Of a DNA stretch of 64,000 nucleotides, positions 37,536-45,300 are shown in pieces. The position numbers and the translations under genes were made by a program. The notes under the pieces were generated by a model. The model was given only the letters and a program-made list of their open reading frames with translations, was not told where the DNA came from and searched no databases. Every line of letters starts with the position of its first letter. The first letter of the stretch is position 1. This DNA is from Actinomycetaceae bacterium (GTDB lineage: Bacteria; Actinomycetota; Actinomycetes; Actinomycetales; Actinomycetaceae), in NCBI GenBank assembly GCA_030532405.1, contig JAUNLF010000007.1, positions 1 through 64,000 on the forward strand, in the 5' to 3' direction.

Positions 37536-37660
37536 GGCCCGGAGCGGGTGTGGGTTGGCCCGAAACGTATGCGTCTGGGCTGGCCCGGAGCGGGTGTGGG
37601 TTGGCCCGAAACGTATGCGAGCTGGCCCGGAGCGGGTGTTACCAGGCCCGAACTGGGTTA
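37536..37660. repeat. Tandem repeat, three units of 42-46 bp
   Basis: Units begin with GGCCCGGAGCGGGTGT at 37536, 37582 and 37624. The first two are nearly identical, ending TTGGCCCGAAACGTATGCG, and the third is shorter and diverged. The array runs up to the end of the minus-strand greA gene. The open frames through it are by-products of the repeat. Confidence 0.85.
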
Positions 37661-38137
37661 CGCCTTGAAGGGAACGGCGTCGATGATCTTGACTTCGATT
37701 TCCCTGCCGTTAGGTGCGTAGTAAGACACGGTGTCGCCCTTCTTGGCGCCCATGATTGCTTCGCCGAGCGGAGCTTCGGGGGAGTAGACCTCCACGTTTA
37801 GGCCGGCGCCCGCCATGCGTGAGCCGAGTAGGAACTCTGAGGTTTCGCCCATGATTTCGGCGGTGACCATCATGCCGGGTTCGACAACACCGTCGTCAGC
37901 CGGGGTCTCGCCGATTTCGGCGTCCTTTAGTAGGGCGTCGAGCTGCTGAATGCGGGTTTCATTCATGGCCTGCTCTTCGCGTGCGGCGTGGTAGCCGCCG
38001 TTCTCCTTGAGGTCACCCTCTTGGCGAGCCTCGTCAATCTTCGTCGCGATCTGCGCGCGAAGTTCGTTGGAGCGGTGATCGAGCTCCTCCTTCAGGCGGT
38101 CGTACGCCTCCTGTGTTAGCCATGTCTTCTCAGCCAT
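37658..38137 (-). CDS. greA: Transcription elongation factor GreA
   Basis: Rescues backtracked RNA polymerase by stimulating transcript cleavage. It has 159 residues. The N-terminal coiled-coil hairpin (about 1-75) carries the acidic tip in DEARQEGDLKENGGYHAAREEQA, and the C-terminal FKBP-like domain (about 85-157) has SPEAPLGEAIMGAKKGDTV. The start ATG 38137 has AAGGAGG upstream. Same strand as the hemolysin III gene, as in mycobacteria. Confidence 0.96.
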   Translation of the reverse strand: MAEKTWLTQEAYDRLKEELDHRSNELRAQIATKIDEARQEGDLKENGGYHAAREEQAMNETRIQQLDALLKDAEIGETPADDGVVEPGMMVTAEIMGETSEFLLGSRMAGAGLNVEVYSPEAPLGEAIMGAKKGDTVSYYAPNGREIEVKIIDAVPFKA

Positions 38138-38341
38138 GGGTCCTCCTTAAAAGCTAAATGACGCCTCAGCCATCATCCTTGCCAGTGCATTCAAAAGGAT
38201 TTTGTGTGGCCATTGGCGTCCCAGACGTGAATACTTTAGCAACTTCCCTGGCGTTTAGGTACCTGAAAACCGTGAGATACCAAGAATTCACAATCGTAAC
38301 CCAGAGCGTTCCGCAGTGGGATGTTTAGCAGATTGATTTAA

Positions 38342-38361
38342 GAGGGCGCCGCTACGCCCTC
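38342..38361 (-). terminator. Hairpin of inverted GAGGGCG motifs after hemolysin III
   Basis: GAGGGCG (38342-38348), a 6-base loop, then CGCCCTC (38355-38361). It is the second terminator-like structure in the window made of two motif copies, 15 bases beyond the hemolysin III stop on the minus strand. Confidence 0.7.
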
Positions 38362-38376
38362 GGGAATGAAAATGCT

Positions 38377-39120
38377 TTATCCGACGGAAAGTACGGCTAG
38401 GAAGGCTGCGACGCAGTGTGTGATCCAGCCGGCGACGGTGAAGGAGTGGAAGATCTCGTGGAATCCGAACGTTTTTGGGCTGGGGTCGGGCCATTTGAGG
38501 GCGTAGACGACGGCTCCGATGGTGTACAGCAGGCCGCCGGCGAAAAGTAGCCACACGACGGCGGGTCCGCCCGCGGCCCACAGCTGGGGGATGTACCAGA
38601 GTGCGACCCAGCCGAGCACAACGTAGATGATCGTCGTGAACCAGCGCGGCGCGGAAGGCCAAAAGACGGAGGTGCCGATGCCGAGGAGGGCTCCGATCCA
38701 AACGATGAGGAGGACGGTCGTGGAATCGCGCGAGTCGAGTAGTGCCACCGAAATCGGAGTGTAAGTGCCCGCGATTAGCAAGAAGATGTTCGAGTGATCA
38801 AACCTGCGCAAGATTGCGTGCGTACGCGGCTTCCAATGTCCGCGGTGATACAGCGCTGAGATGCCGAACAAGAGAAGCGTGGACAGCAAGTACGCGGTCG
38901 ACGCCCAGCGGGTTCCCGCAGTCGGGGACAAGATCAACAAAACGAGGGCGGCCGCAAACGCCAACGGAGTTGTCACCAGGTGGATCCAACCCCGTAGCAA
39001 CGGTTTGAGTGGGGGAAGCGGCGCGTGATCTGAATCCGACGGTGATGGGCGGCCTTGCGACGTGTCGAATTCTTTGACCGAAGCAAGCGCGGAGTTTGTG
39101 GTTTCGGATGTTACGCTCAT
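38377..39120 (-). CDS. Hemolysin III / PAQR-family membrane protein
   Basis: 247 residues with seven membrane helices typical of the progestin/adipoQ receptor superfamily. Conserved markers are the SALYHRGHW motif near residue 92 with its metal-ligand His, the D of RFDHSNIF, and the paired His near the C-terminus in FHEIFHSFTVAGWITHC. These fit a metal-dependent ceramidase-like site. I use the ATG at 39120, with AAGGGG five bases upstream. A GTG two codons earlier is possible. The two TTACG palindromes just upstream suggest a TetR-type repressor, perhaps of fatty-acid metabolism. Confidence 0.92.
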   Translation of the reverse strand: MSVTSETTNSALASVKEFDTSQGRPSPSDSDHAPLPPLKPLLRGWIHLVTTPLAFAAALVLLILSPTAGTRWASTAYLLSTLLLFGISALYHRGHWKPRTHAILRRFDHSNIFLLIAGTYTPISVALLDSRDSTTVLLIVWIGALLGIGTSVFWPSAPRWFTTIIYVVLGWVALWYIPQLWAAGGPAVVWLLFAGGLLYTIGAVVYALKWPDPSPKTFGFHEIFHSFTVAGWITHCVAAFLAVLSVG

Positions 39121-39135
39121 GGTCACCCCTTGAAG

Positions 39136-39170
39136 TTACGGTAGCGTAAGTTAAGGTTACGCGACCGTAA
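39136..39170 (-). promoter_or_regulatory. Paired TTACG-N4-CGTAA operators before hemolysin III
   Basis: TTACG-GTAG-CGTAA (39136-39149) and TTACG-CGAC-CGTAA (39157-39170) are exact 5-bp palindromes with centres 21 bases apart, two helical turns. Extended, the two sites are inverted versions of one longer element (ACTTACGGTCGCGTAACC against AGTTACGGTAGCGTAAGT). A further GTTACGG half-site follows at 39171. They begin 16 bases before the ATG. Confidence 0.7.
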
Positions 39171-39189
39171 GTTACGGTGCAAGCTGGCC

Positions 39190-39347
39190 CAAAGCATGGG
39201 ACGCGAGGCTTTGTCGGAGCCTGAGTTTTGGGTGCAAACGGTGAGTTTTCAGTCTTGCGGTGTTGCCAACTTCGGGCTTGTGGTGTTGCTGACTTCAGGT
39301 CGAGCCCGCGGGCGGGCGGGGCTAAGTTTGAGGTCAAAGCATGGGAC
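39190..39347. repeat. Direct repeats in the hemolysin III - prenyl synthase gap
   Basis: CAAAGCATGGGAC occurs at 39190-39202 and 39335-39347. Between them an imperfect tandem of about 33 bases has the core TTGCGGTGTTGCC / TTGTGGTGTTGCT. The 300-base gap holds no gene apart from these and the operators at its left end. Confidence 0.5.
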
Positions 39348-39423
39348 TGCGGCCCTGTAGGCGGGGTTATGTCTTTGCGTCGTGTTTTAATGTGTTTGAA
39401 CGTGGGTTTGTTGAAAGGCTGTC

Positions 39424-40188
39424 ATGGAAAATCGCTTGCTGTATAGCCTCTATGAGCGAAGGCTCGTGTCAGAGCTGTCGCCTGACCGCATTCCGAACCA
39501 CGTTGGGGTGATCCTCGACGGGAACCGCCGGTGGGCGAAAGAGGGTGGCAATGCCACCGCTTACGGGCATCGTAAGGGTGCTGACAAGATCACGGAGTTC
39601 CTGGAGTGGTCCGATGAAGTGGGCGTCAAGATCGTCACTTTGTGGATGCTTTCGACGGACAATCTGGGACGTGACCCCGAAGAGCTTCGCCCTCTGCTAC
39701 GAATCATCACGGACGCGGCCAAGTTCTTGGCAAACGATGGACGGTGGCGGTTGCGTTACGTGGGCGACTTGTCTTTGTTGCCAGAGGACGTGGGCGCGGA
39801 GCTGACCGCAGCTTTGGAGGAGGGTCCCGAGCCTTCCGAAGACGCGTTGCTTGTGAATATTGCGGTCGGGTACGGAGGGCGCCACGAAATCACGGACGCG
39901 GTTCGTTCATTGTTGAGGGCGTGCTCGCAAAAGGGAATGTCGATCGACGAGGTCGCGGATGTGCTGACCGTCGACGACATCACCGACCACCTGTACACGA
40001 AGGGCGTGCCGGACCCCGACTTGGTGATTCGCACGTCCGGTGAGCAGCGGTTGTCGGGATTCTTGCTGTGGCAGTCGGTGCACTCGGAGTACTACTTCTG
40101 CGAAGCCTACTGGCCCGACTTCCGCCGCGTGGACTTCCTGCGCGCCATGCGCGACTACGGGCAGCGCGAACGCCGCCTCGGAAAGTGA
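39424..40188 (+). CDS. Short-chain cis-prenyl diphosphate synthase (Rv1086-like)
   Basis: A 254-residue cis-prenyltransferase of the UppS family. The catalytic Asp is in HVGVILDGNRRWAKE (about residues 26-40), followed by AYGHRKGADK, LSTDNLGRD, and the C-terminal DLVIRTSGEQRLSGFLLWQS and YWPDFRRVDFLRAMRDY. The YERRL N-terminus and the neighbourhood (greA, hemolysin III) match mycobacterial Rv1086, which makes Z,E-farnesyl diphosphate for polyprenyl phosphate synthesis. It could also make longer chains. Start at ATG 39424, after GAAAGG. Confidence 0.9.
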   Translation: MENRLLYSLYERRLVSELSPDRIPNHVGVILDGNRRWAKEGGNATAYGHRKGADKITEFLEWSDEVGVKIVTLWMLSTDNLGRDPEELRPLLRIITDAAKFLANDGRWRLRYVGDLSLLPEDVGAELTAALEEGPEPSEDALLVNIAVGYGGRHEITDAVRSLLRACSQKGMSIDEVADVLTVDDITDHLYTKGVPDPDLVIRTSGEQRLSGFLLWQSVHSEYYFCEAYWPDFRRVDFLRAMRDYGQRERRLGK

Positions 40189-40235
40189 GCCCGCGCTGGC
40201 CCGGCTTGGGGCGTTCCGGGACTGTGGCCGGTTGC

Positions 40236-40281
40236 TTCCGTCGGGCGGCGTGTCCAATTGATTCCGTCGGGCGGCGTGTCC
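40236..40281. repeat. 20-bp direct repeat after the prenyl synthase gene
   Basis: TTCCGTCGGGCGGCGTGTCC at 40236-40255 and again at 40262-40281, exact copies with a 26-base period, between two convergent genes. Confidence 0.8.
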
Positions 40282-40363
40282 CCGCTCCGGACTATCCCGC
40301 CATCCGGGTCGGCACCCGTCTGTGCTTGACCTTTAGGGGGCGTGGCGGTTTGGGGCGTGGCCG

Positions 40364-41392
40364 CTAGATGAGTTCCTTCTTCCACGGCGGGTTTGCGCCC
40401 GCCCTCGATACTGTAATCGCAGAAATTGAACCTGCGCGGGCGAGGATTCGTACGACAGTTTCGCGGTCAATGTGGCGAAGGGCGTAGCGGTTGTTGGCGC
40501 CGAGGAGGTTTTCGCTCCAGAGGGCGTCGATGAGTCCACCCATAAACGAGTCGCCTGCTCCCACGGTGTCCACAACGTCCACCTTGGAAGCGGGGATGTC
40601 GATTCTTGCGCCGGGGATGAATGCGGAGGAGCCCTGCGAGCCGCGCGTTACGACGACCAGGGAGGCGCCCATCTGGAGCCACTCATTCGCCGTTGCTTCG
40701 ATGCTTGAATCCGCGTTTTCGGAACCGTTTTGCGAGGCTTCTGCGGAGTGGGCTTCGGTGTTTCCTGGCGTTTCAGTTGCGGTGTCCTGCGCGGCTTCGG
40801 CTGCGGCGTCCTGCGCGGTGTCGGTTGCGGTGAGCCACTCCATGTCCTCGTCGGAGGTTTTCACAACGTCGGACAGGGCGATGATCTGCTTGACGCGCGC
40901 ATACGTTTCGGCACGATCTCCCATGATGGTCGGGCGAACGTTCGGGTCGTATGTGATGGTGGCTTGTTCTCGGGCGCGCTCGAGAAGATGCACGACTTCA
41001 GTACCGCCCGGCTCTAGGGTCGCGGCGATCGACCCGGCGTGAGCGACGATTACGGACTCTTCGATTTCAACTTCGGGAACTTGCCAGTCGAGGTCAAACT
41101 CGTACGTTGCAGCCCCCGTGTGGTCCAGGGTTGCGAGGGCGGTGGAGGTTTTGCGTGCTCGCACGGAGGATTCGTGCACCTTCACGTTGGATTCGCTCAA
41201 GTGGTCGCGGACAATGCGGCCGCGAGCGTCATCGCCGAGCCAAGTGACCAGTTCTACGGGCCGGTCTAGCCTGCCCAGTGTGATCGCAACATTGGCGGGG
41301 GAGCCGCCCGGCAGTTCGCGGCGATCCCCACGAGTCGGGACAACAATGTCGACCAATGCCTCTCCGACAACAAGTGCGCTCGGCGATTTCAT
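40364..41392 (-). CDS. PfkB-family carbohydrate kinase with a low-complexity insert
   Basis: 342 residues of the ribokinase/fructokinase fold. The N-terminal VVGEALVDIVVP and GGSPANVAITLGRL are at about residues 7-42, the mid-domain is TYDPNVRP, and the C-terminal ATP-site signature VVDTVGAGDSFMGGLIDAL has its catalytic Asp in GAGD. Between the WLTATD segment and ATANEWLQMG is an insert of about 45 residues (about 187-232) made almost only of Ala, Thr, Glu, Ser, Asn and Gln. Related kinases lack it. The substrate is probably fructose or a similar sugar. It starts at ATG 41392, with AAGGAGA upstream, alone on the minus strand. Confidence 0.88.
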   Translation of the reverse strand: MKSPSALVVGEALVDIVVPTRGDRRELPGGSPANVAITLGRLDRPVELVTWLGDDARGRIVRDHLSESNVKVHESSVRARKTSTALATLDHTGAATYEFDLDWQVPEVEIEESVIVAHAGSIAATLEPGGTEVVHLLERAREQATITYDPNVRPTIMGDRAETYARVKQIIALSDVVKTSDEDMEWLTATDTAQDAAAEAAQDTATETPGNTEAHSAEASQNGSENADSSIEATANEWLQMGASLVVVTRGSQGSSAFIPGARIDIPASKVDVVDTVGAGDSFMGGLIDALWSENLLGANNRYALRHIDRETVVRILARAGSISAITVSRAGANPPWKKELI

Positions 41393-41676
41393 AACGATCT
41401 CCTTCTGCTTTCAGCGACTCTGGCGTGTTTTATGAGCTGCGGGCTTTGGGCGGTGGGCTTTGCCTACCGGCCCCGAGCTGTGGGCGGTGGGCCCTGCGAG
41501 GTGGGCCCTGCCTACTGGCTCTGAGTTATATATATCTAACTCTACGTATTTACATTGCTCATGCATATTCCGTGCAAAAGATATGCAAACGATGTGCGGT
41601 GTGCGTGCGGGGTGTCACGCCCAGGCCTGGAGCGGTTGCTACTCGCGCGGCGACTATTCTTTGGCGTCGACGGGGT

Positions 41677-41868
41677 TGCCTGATTCATTTGGCGGTTTGG
41701 GTCTCGGAGCTGATTCTTGCCCCGAGCACGTTGGCGGGGCTGCCCGGTCTGTTTGGCGGTTTGGGTCTGGGAGCGGATTTTTGCCCCGTGCACGTTGGTG
41801 GGGCTGCCCGGTCTGTTTGGCGGTTTGGGTCTCGGAGCGGATTTTTGTCCCATGCACGTCGGCGGGGC
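41677..41868. repeat. Tandem repeat, three units of 64 bp
   Basis: Units start TGCC at 41677, 41741 and 41805 and are about 85-95% alike, with cores GGCGGTTTGGGTCTCGGAGC and GATTTTTGCCCCGTGCACG. The string TTTGGGTCT is shared with the 84-bp family further right, which may be a distant relative. The array ends just before the xseB stop. The remainder of 41393-41676 holds shorter degenerate repeats of GTGGGC type and no gene. Confidence 0.85.
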
Positions 41869-41890
41869 AGATCCCGGTGAGGTGCTCGGT

Positions 41891-42154
41891 TTAGAGCTCG
41901 TCGGGTTCGAAAGGTGGCTCGTCGTCCACGGTTGATGAAGCCACCGTTGAAGTTGTGCGGGTCATGCGCGCCTCCGCCTTGCTTAAGATGGCGTGGCATC
42001 GGCCGGCAAGGGCTTCGCCGCGCTCCCACATCGAGAGTGTCTCTTCGAGCGGCGCTGACCCCGTCTCGAGTTTCTTCACAATCGCGACCAGCTCGTCGCG
42101 AGCTTGCTCGTAGCTCATTTGCTCTGGATCGGGCAGTTTTTGTTCGTTTTCCAT
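41891..42154 (-). CDS. xseB: Exodeoxyribonuclease VII small subunit XseB
   Basis: 87 residues, the normal length. The helical core MSYEQARDELVAIVKKLETG followed by APLEETLSMWERGEALA is the family signature. It binds XseA to form the nuclease that degrades single-stranded DNA. I use the ATG at 42154, which follows AAAGGAT. The upstream ATG at 42196 is unsupported. It lies downstream of xseA on the same strand, with a gap of 131 bases that holds a GAGGGCG motif. This gap is longer than usual for these two genes. Confidence 0.93.
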   Translation of the reverse strand: MENEQKLPDPEQMSYEQARDELVAIVKKLETGSAPLEETLSMWERGEALAGRCHAILSKAEARMTRTTSTVASSTVDDEPPFEPDEL

Positions 42155-42285
42155 TGGGTATCCTTTGTTTTCTATATGGGGTTTTGAGGGCGTCACCGGC
42201 AGGGGTCACGGTCGTGTGCGGCGTTCCTTGGGCGAATCGAAGGCCTGCAGTTACGCATTGACGGGGCTACTCGACAGGGCAGGCG

Positions 42286-43923
42286 CTACGGCTCCTGTTG
42301 AGGAGCAGTATCTGGAGGCGTATCCGAGTCGGGGTCTTCTGGCGGCCTGGTCCCAAATACAGTTGTGATCATGGATCCGCGAGCCAATACGGCCTCCAAA
42401 ATGTCGCCCTTCTTAACGTCGCGAACGTCTTTGAGGACGCCGATTCCGGGGGCTTTGATGATGGCGTATCCGCGTTCGAGGGTTGCCTGCGGTGACATTG
42501 CGCGCAGGGTGGCGGTGGTCGCTGAAAGGCCTTGGCGCTCGCGGGAGATTCGGGTCGACACGGCGTGGCGCATGCTTTGCGTCAGCTGGTCGAGCACTTT
42601 TTCATGCATTTGTAGCGACCCCGTCGGCGTTTTTAAAACCGGGTGAGAGCGCAACAACTCGAGGTATTCGCGCTCGCGCACGATGCGCTCCTCCACGCGC
42701 AGACGCATCGTCGTGACTGTGCGTGCGAGGTTGCGGTTTTCTTCCGCGAGGTCGGGGACCACTCGGCGGGCAGCATCGGTTGGGGTTGACGCTCGCACGT
42801 CAGCGACGAGGTCAAGTAACGGAGCGTCGCCCTCATGCCCAATCGCAGAAACAATCGGCTTGTGGGCGGCGGCAGCGGCGCGGACCATGGATTCGTCAGA
42901 GAACGGTAGCAAGTCCTCAACGGACCCGCCACCGCGCGCGATGATGATGACGTCGACGTGTTCGAGGGCGTCCAGCTCGGCGATTGCCTGGCTGACTCCG
43001 GGCGCTGCGCCAGGACCTTGGACGAGGACTTCGCGGACCTCGAACTGTGCGCCCGGCCAGCGTGCTGTTGCGTTTACGAGGACGTCGTCCTTCGCCTTGG
43101 CATTGCGGCCACAAATCAGGCCGATCGTGCGGGGGAGGAACGGTAGGGGCTTCTTGCGGGCGGGATCGAAAAGGCCTTCGGCTTGCAGGCGCTTGCGGAG
43201 CAGTTCAATCTGGGCGAGGAGGTCGCCGATTCCGACCGGGTGGATCTCTTGCGCCTGCAGGTTCAGGCGGCCCGAACGCGTCCAAAAGCTTGGCTTAACG
43301 TACGCAACCACGCGGGTGCCAGCCTGGACTGCGCCGCCCGAAGCCTGGAGGACGCCGCCGAACGTGGTCACGTCCATCGAAATATCCTCGTTGACATCTC
43401 GAATGGTGAGGAACGACATCTTGGTTGCCGGTCGCTCGTTTAGCTGTACGACCTGGCCTTCAATCCACAGCGGCGACATGCGGTCCACATACTGCTTAAT
43501 GTTCTTGGACAGCAGGCTGAGAGGCCACGGGTTTTCGCGAGTAGTCTCGCGGGCGACGCGCGCCAATTGGCGCTGCTCCGCCGGAGTGTTGTGTGTGGGC
43601 TGCTGCGGGTTTTGGCGGGCCGGCTGCGGTGCCTGGTTGTTCTGCGCGGCCGGCTGTACTGCAGGGGTGTTCTGCGCGGACTGTTGCATGTTTGGGTGGG
43701 CTCTGGGGCGCGCCGCCTGAGGGTTTCCTTGCACGGCCGGTTGGCCTGTAACGCGTGGTGAGTTTTGCGCACCGACTGCTCGCGTCGCCTGTGGGTTTCC
43801 TTGCACGGCCGGTTGGCCTCCCGGGGTGCCACCACGCTGTGGGATGGGGCCGTTCGCGGTGGGAGGTTGCCCGCTCGCCCTCGAAAATGAATGGTCCGAA
43901 GTTGGTCGCATGAATTCGCTCAC
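42286..43923 (-). CDS. xseA: Exodeoxyribonuclease VII large subunit XseA with a repeat-rich N-terminal extension
   Basis: 545 residues against about 400 for typical XseA. The conserved enzyme starts near residue 130 (ENPWPLSLLSKNIKQYVD). It continues with the OB-fold DNA-binding domain (PLWIEGQVVQLN...SFLTIRD) and the catalytic domain, with IGLICGRNAKAKDDV, VIIIARGGGSVEDLLPFSDE, and PIVSAIGHEGDAPLLDLVADVRASTPTDAA. The first 115 residues are Gln/Asn/Pro/Ala-rich and contain a duplicated segment built on GQPAVQGNPQA. The start is GTG 43923 or ATG 43911. Neither has a clear ribosome site. Confidence 0.9.
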   Translation of the reverse strand: MSEFMRPTSDHSFSRASGQPPTANGPIPQRGGTPGGQPAVQGNPQATRAVGAQNSPRVTGQPAVQGNPQAARPRAHPNMQQSAQNTPAVQPAAQNNQAPQPARQNPQQPTHNTPAEQRQLARVARETTRENPWPLSLLSKNIKQYVDRMSPLWIEGQVVQLNERPATKMSFLTIRDVNEDISMDVTTFGGVLQASGGAVQAGTRVVAYVKPSFWTRSGRLNLQAQEIHPVGIGDLLAQIELLRKRLQAEGLFDPARKKPLPFLPRTIGLICGRNAKAKDDVLVNATARWPGAQFEVREVLVQGPGAAPGVSQAIAELDALEHVDVIIIARGGGSVEDLLPFSDESMVRAAAAAHKPIVSAIGHEGDAPLLDLVADVRASTPTDAARRVVPDLAEENRNLARTVTTMRLRVEERIVREREYLELLRSHPVLKTPTGSLQMHEKVLDQLTQSMRHAVSTRISRERQGLSATTATLRAMSPQATLERGYAIIKAPGIGVLKDVRDVKKGDILEAVLARGSMITTVFGTRPPEDPDSDTPPDTAPQQEP

Positions 43924-44022
43924 GTGTTAAGGGTGCCACAATGCGGGGACACTAATCGAGCCAGGCGAGGCGTGTGCGTGGGATGGGCGTGGGCTCGGGC
44001 GGAAAAGTTGGTGGAATGCCGA

Positions 44023-44035
44023 TAGATTAGGGAGC
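44023..44035 (+). promoter_or_regulatory. Candidate leaderless promoter of ispH
   Basis: TAGATT (44023-44028), seven bases (AGGGAGC), then the GTG at 44036. AGGGAG could also act as a ribosome site, so the leaderless reading is less certain here. Confidence 0.4.
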
Positions 44036-45058
44036 GTGACTGAGCAAACTATTTCGGAAAAGAAGATTCTGCTGGCATCGCCGCGCGGATACTGCGCGGG
44101 CGTTGATCGCGCGGTGGATGCGGTTGAAAAGGCGCTGGACCTGTACGGCCCGCCGATTTACGTGCGCAAGGAGATTGTCCACAACCGGTACGTTGTGGAA
44201 ACGCTGTCGAAGCGTGGAGCAATTTTTGTCAATGAGACTGAAGAGGTGCCTGAGGGCGCGCGTGTGGTCTTCTCTGCTCACGGTGTTTCGCCGCAGGTTC
44301 ACGCGGAAGCTGCCCAGCGGAACCTGGCGACGATCGACGCGACGTGTCCGCTAGTGACCAAGGTTCATAAGGAAGCGGTCCGGTTCGCGAAGTCGGATTA
44401 CGACATCATCCTGGTTGGCCACGAGGGGCACGAGGAGGTCGAGGGGACTTTCGGTGAGGCTCCCGACCATATTCAGATTGTCGGTTCGCCGGACGAGGTC
44501 GACAAGGTTGAAGTTCGCGACCCGAGTAAGGTCGTGTGGCTGTCGCAGACGACGCTCTCGGTGGATGAGACGATGGAGACCGTCAACCGGCTGCGTGAGC
44601 GTTTCCCTGAGTTGCAGGATCCGCCCTCGGACGATATTTGCTACGCGACGCAGAACAGGCAGGAGGTCGTGAAGACGATCGCTCCGCAGGCTGATCTGAT
44701 GATTGTGGTGGGGTCGGCGAACTCGTCGAACTCGGTGCGACTGGTTGAGGTTGCGTTGGATGCGGGTGCGAAGGCCGCGTACCGGATCGATAAGGCGGAC
44801 GAGCTGAAGGAAGAATGGCTTGAGGGCGTGAGCACGGTCGGCATCACTTCGGGTGCTTCCGTGCCGGACATCCTGGTGCGCGACGTGATCAAACGACTGC
44901 GGGGCTTGGGGTTCCCGGAGGAGGAAGAGGTGCGGACTCGGACCGAGACGATCACCTTCGCCCTGCCGCGCAACCTGCGCGCCGCGCTGAAGCGTAAGGG
45001 CGCCGGGTCGGAGGACGAAACCGGCCGCCGCCAACCCGGACCCAACCACACCTGCTGA
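44036..45058 (+). CDS. ispH: 4-hydroxy-3-methylbut-2-enyl diphosphate reductase IspH
   Basis: The last enzyme of the MEP isoprenoid pathway, a [4Fe-4S] protein that makes IPP and DMAPP. It has 340 residues from a GTG start. The three cluster cysteines are visible: C20 in [12 protein letters not shown], one in [12 protein letters not shown], and one in [18 protein letters not shown] and [10 protein letters not shown] complete the active site. The last 25 or so residues, including the PNHTC end, run into a field of degenerate CCACACCTGCT repeats, so the tail may have been extended by repeat sequence. It supplies substrate for the prenyl synthase gene nearby. Confidence 0.95.
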   Translation: MTEQTISEKKILLASPRGYCAGVDRAVDAVEKALDLYGPPIYVRKEIVHNRYVVETLSKRGAIFVNETEEVPEGARVVFSAHGVSPQVHAEAAQRNLATIDATCPLVTKVHKEAVRFAKSDYDIILVGHEGHEEVEGTFGEAPDHIQIVGSPDEVDKVEVRDPSKVVWLSQTTLSVDETMETVNRLRERFPELQDPPSDDICYATQNRQEVVKTIAPQADLMIVVGSANSSNSVRLVEVALDAGAKAAYRIDKADELKEEWLEGVSTVGITSGASVPDILVRDVIKRLRGLGFPEEEEVRTRTETITFALPRNLRAALKRKGAGSEDETGRRQPGPNHTC

Positions 45059-45215
45059 GCTTAGGCGCGCGTGCTGATGCCAGCCGCACCTGCCAACGCC
45101 AACCGCACGCACTGACCCCAGCCGCGCGTGCTCATCCTGAGCACACGTTTTGGGGCCAACCACACGTGTTGCCCCAAACCACACCTGCTAACCCCAGTCG
45201 CGCGCTTTAGGATTT
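45044..45215. repeat. Degenerate repeats across the ispH end
   Basis: About seven imperfect copies of a roughly 22-25 base unit, consensus near CCAACCACACGTGCTGACCCC, start inside the last codons of ispH and fill most of the gap to rmuC. No gene is seen in 45059-45300. Confidence 0.6.
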
Positions 45216-45300
45216 TGTGCTCATGTTGATCCCAGCCGCGCGGCTTTGGGGATGTGTGGTCGGGGTGCTGGTTGGCTCCCATTGGGTGGCCTTTAGCGGG

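Noticed and set aside
42683..43720. Plus-strand open frame of 345 codons opposite xseA
   Set aside because: Antisense to xseA. Ser/Arg-rich with no start signal.
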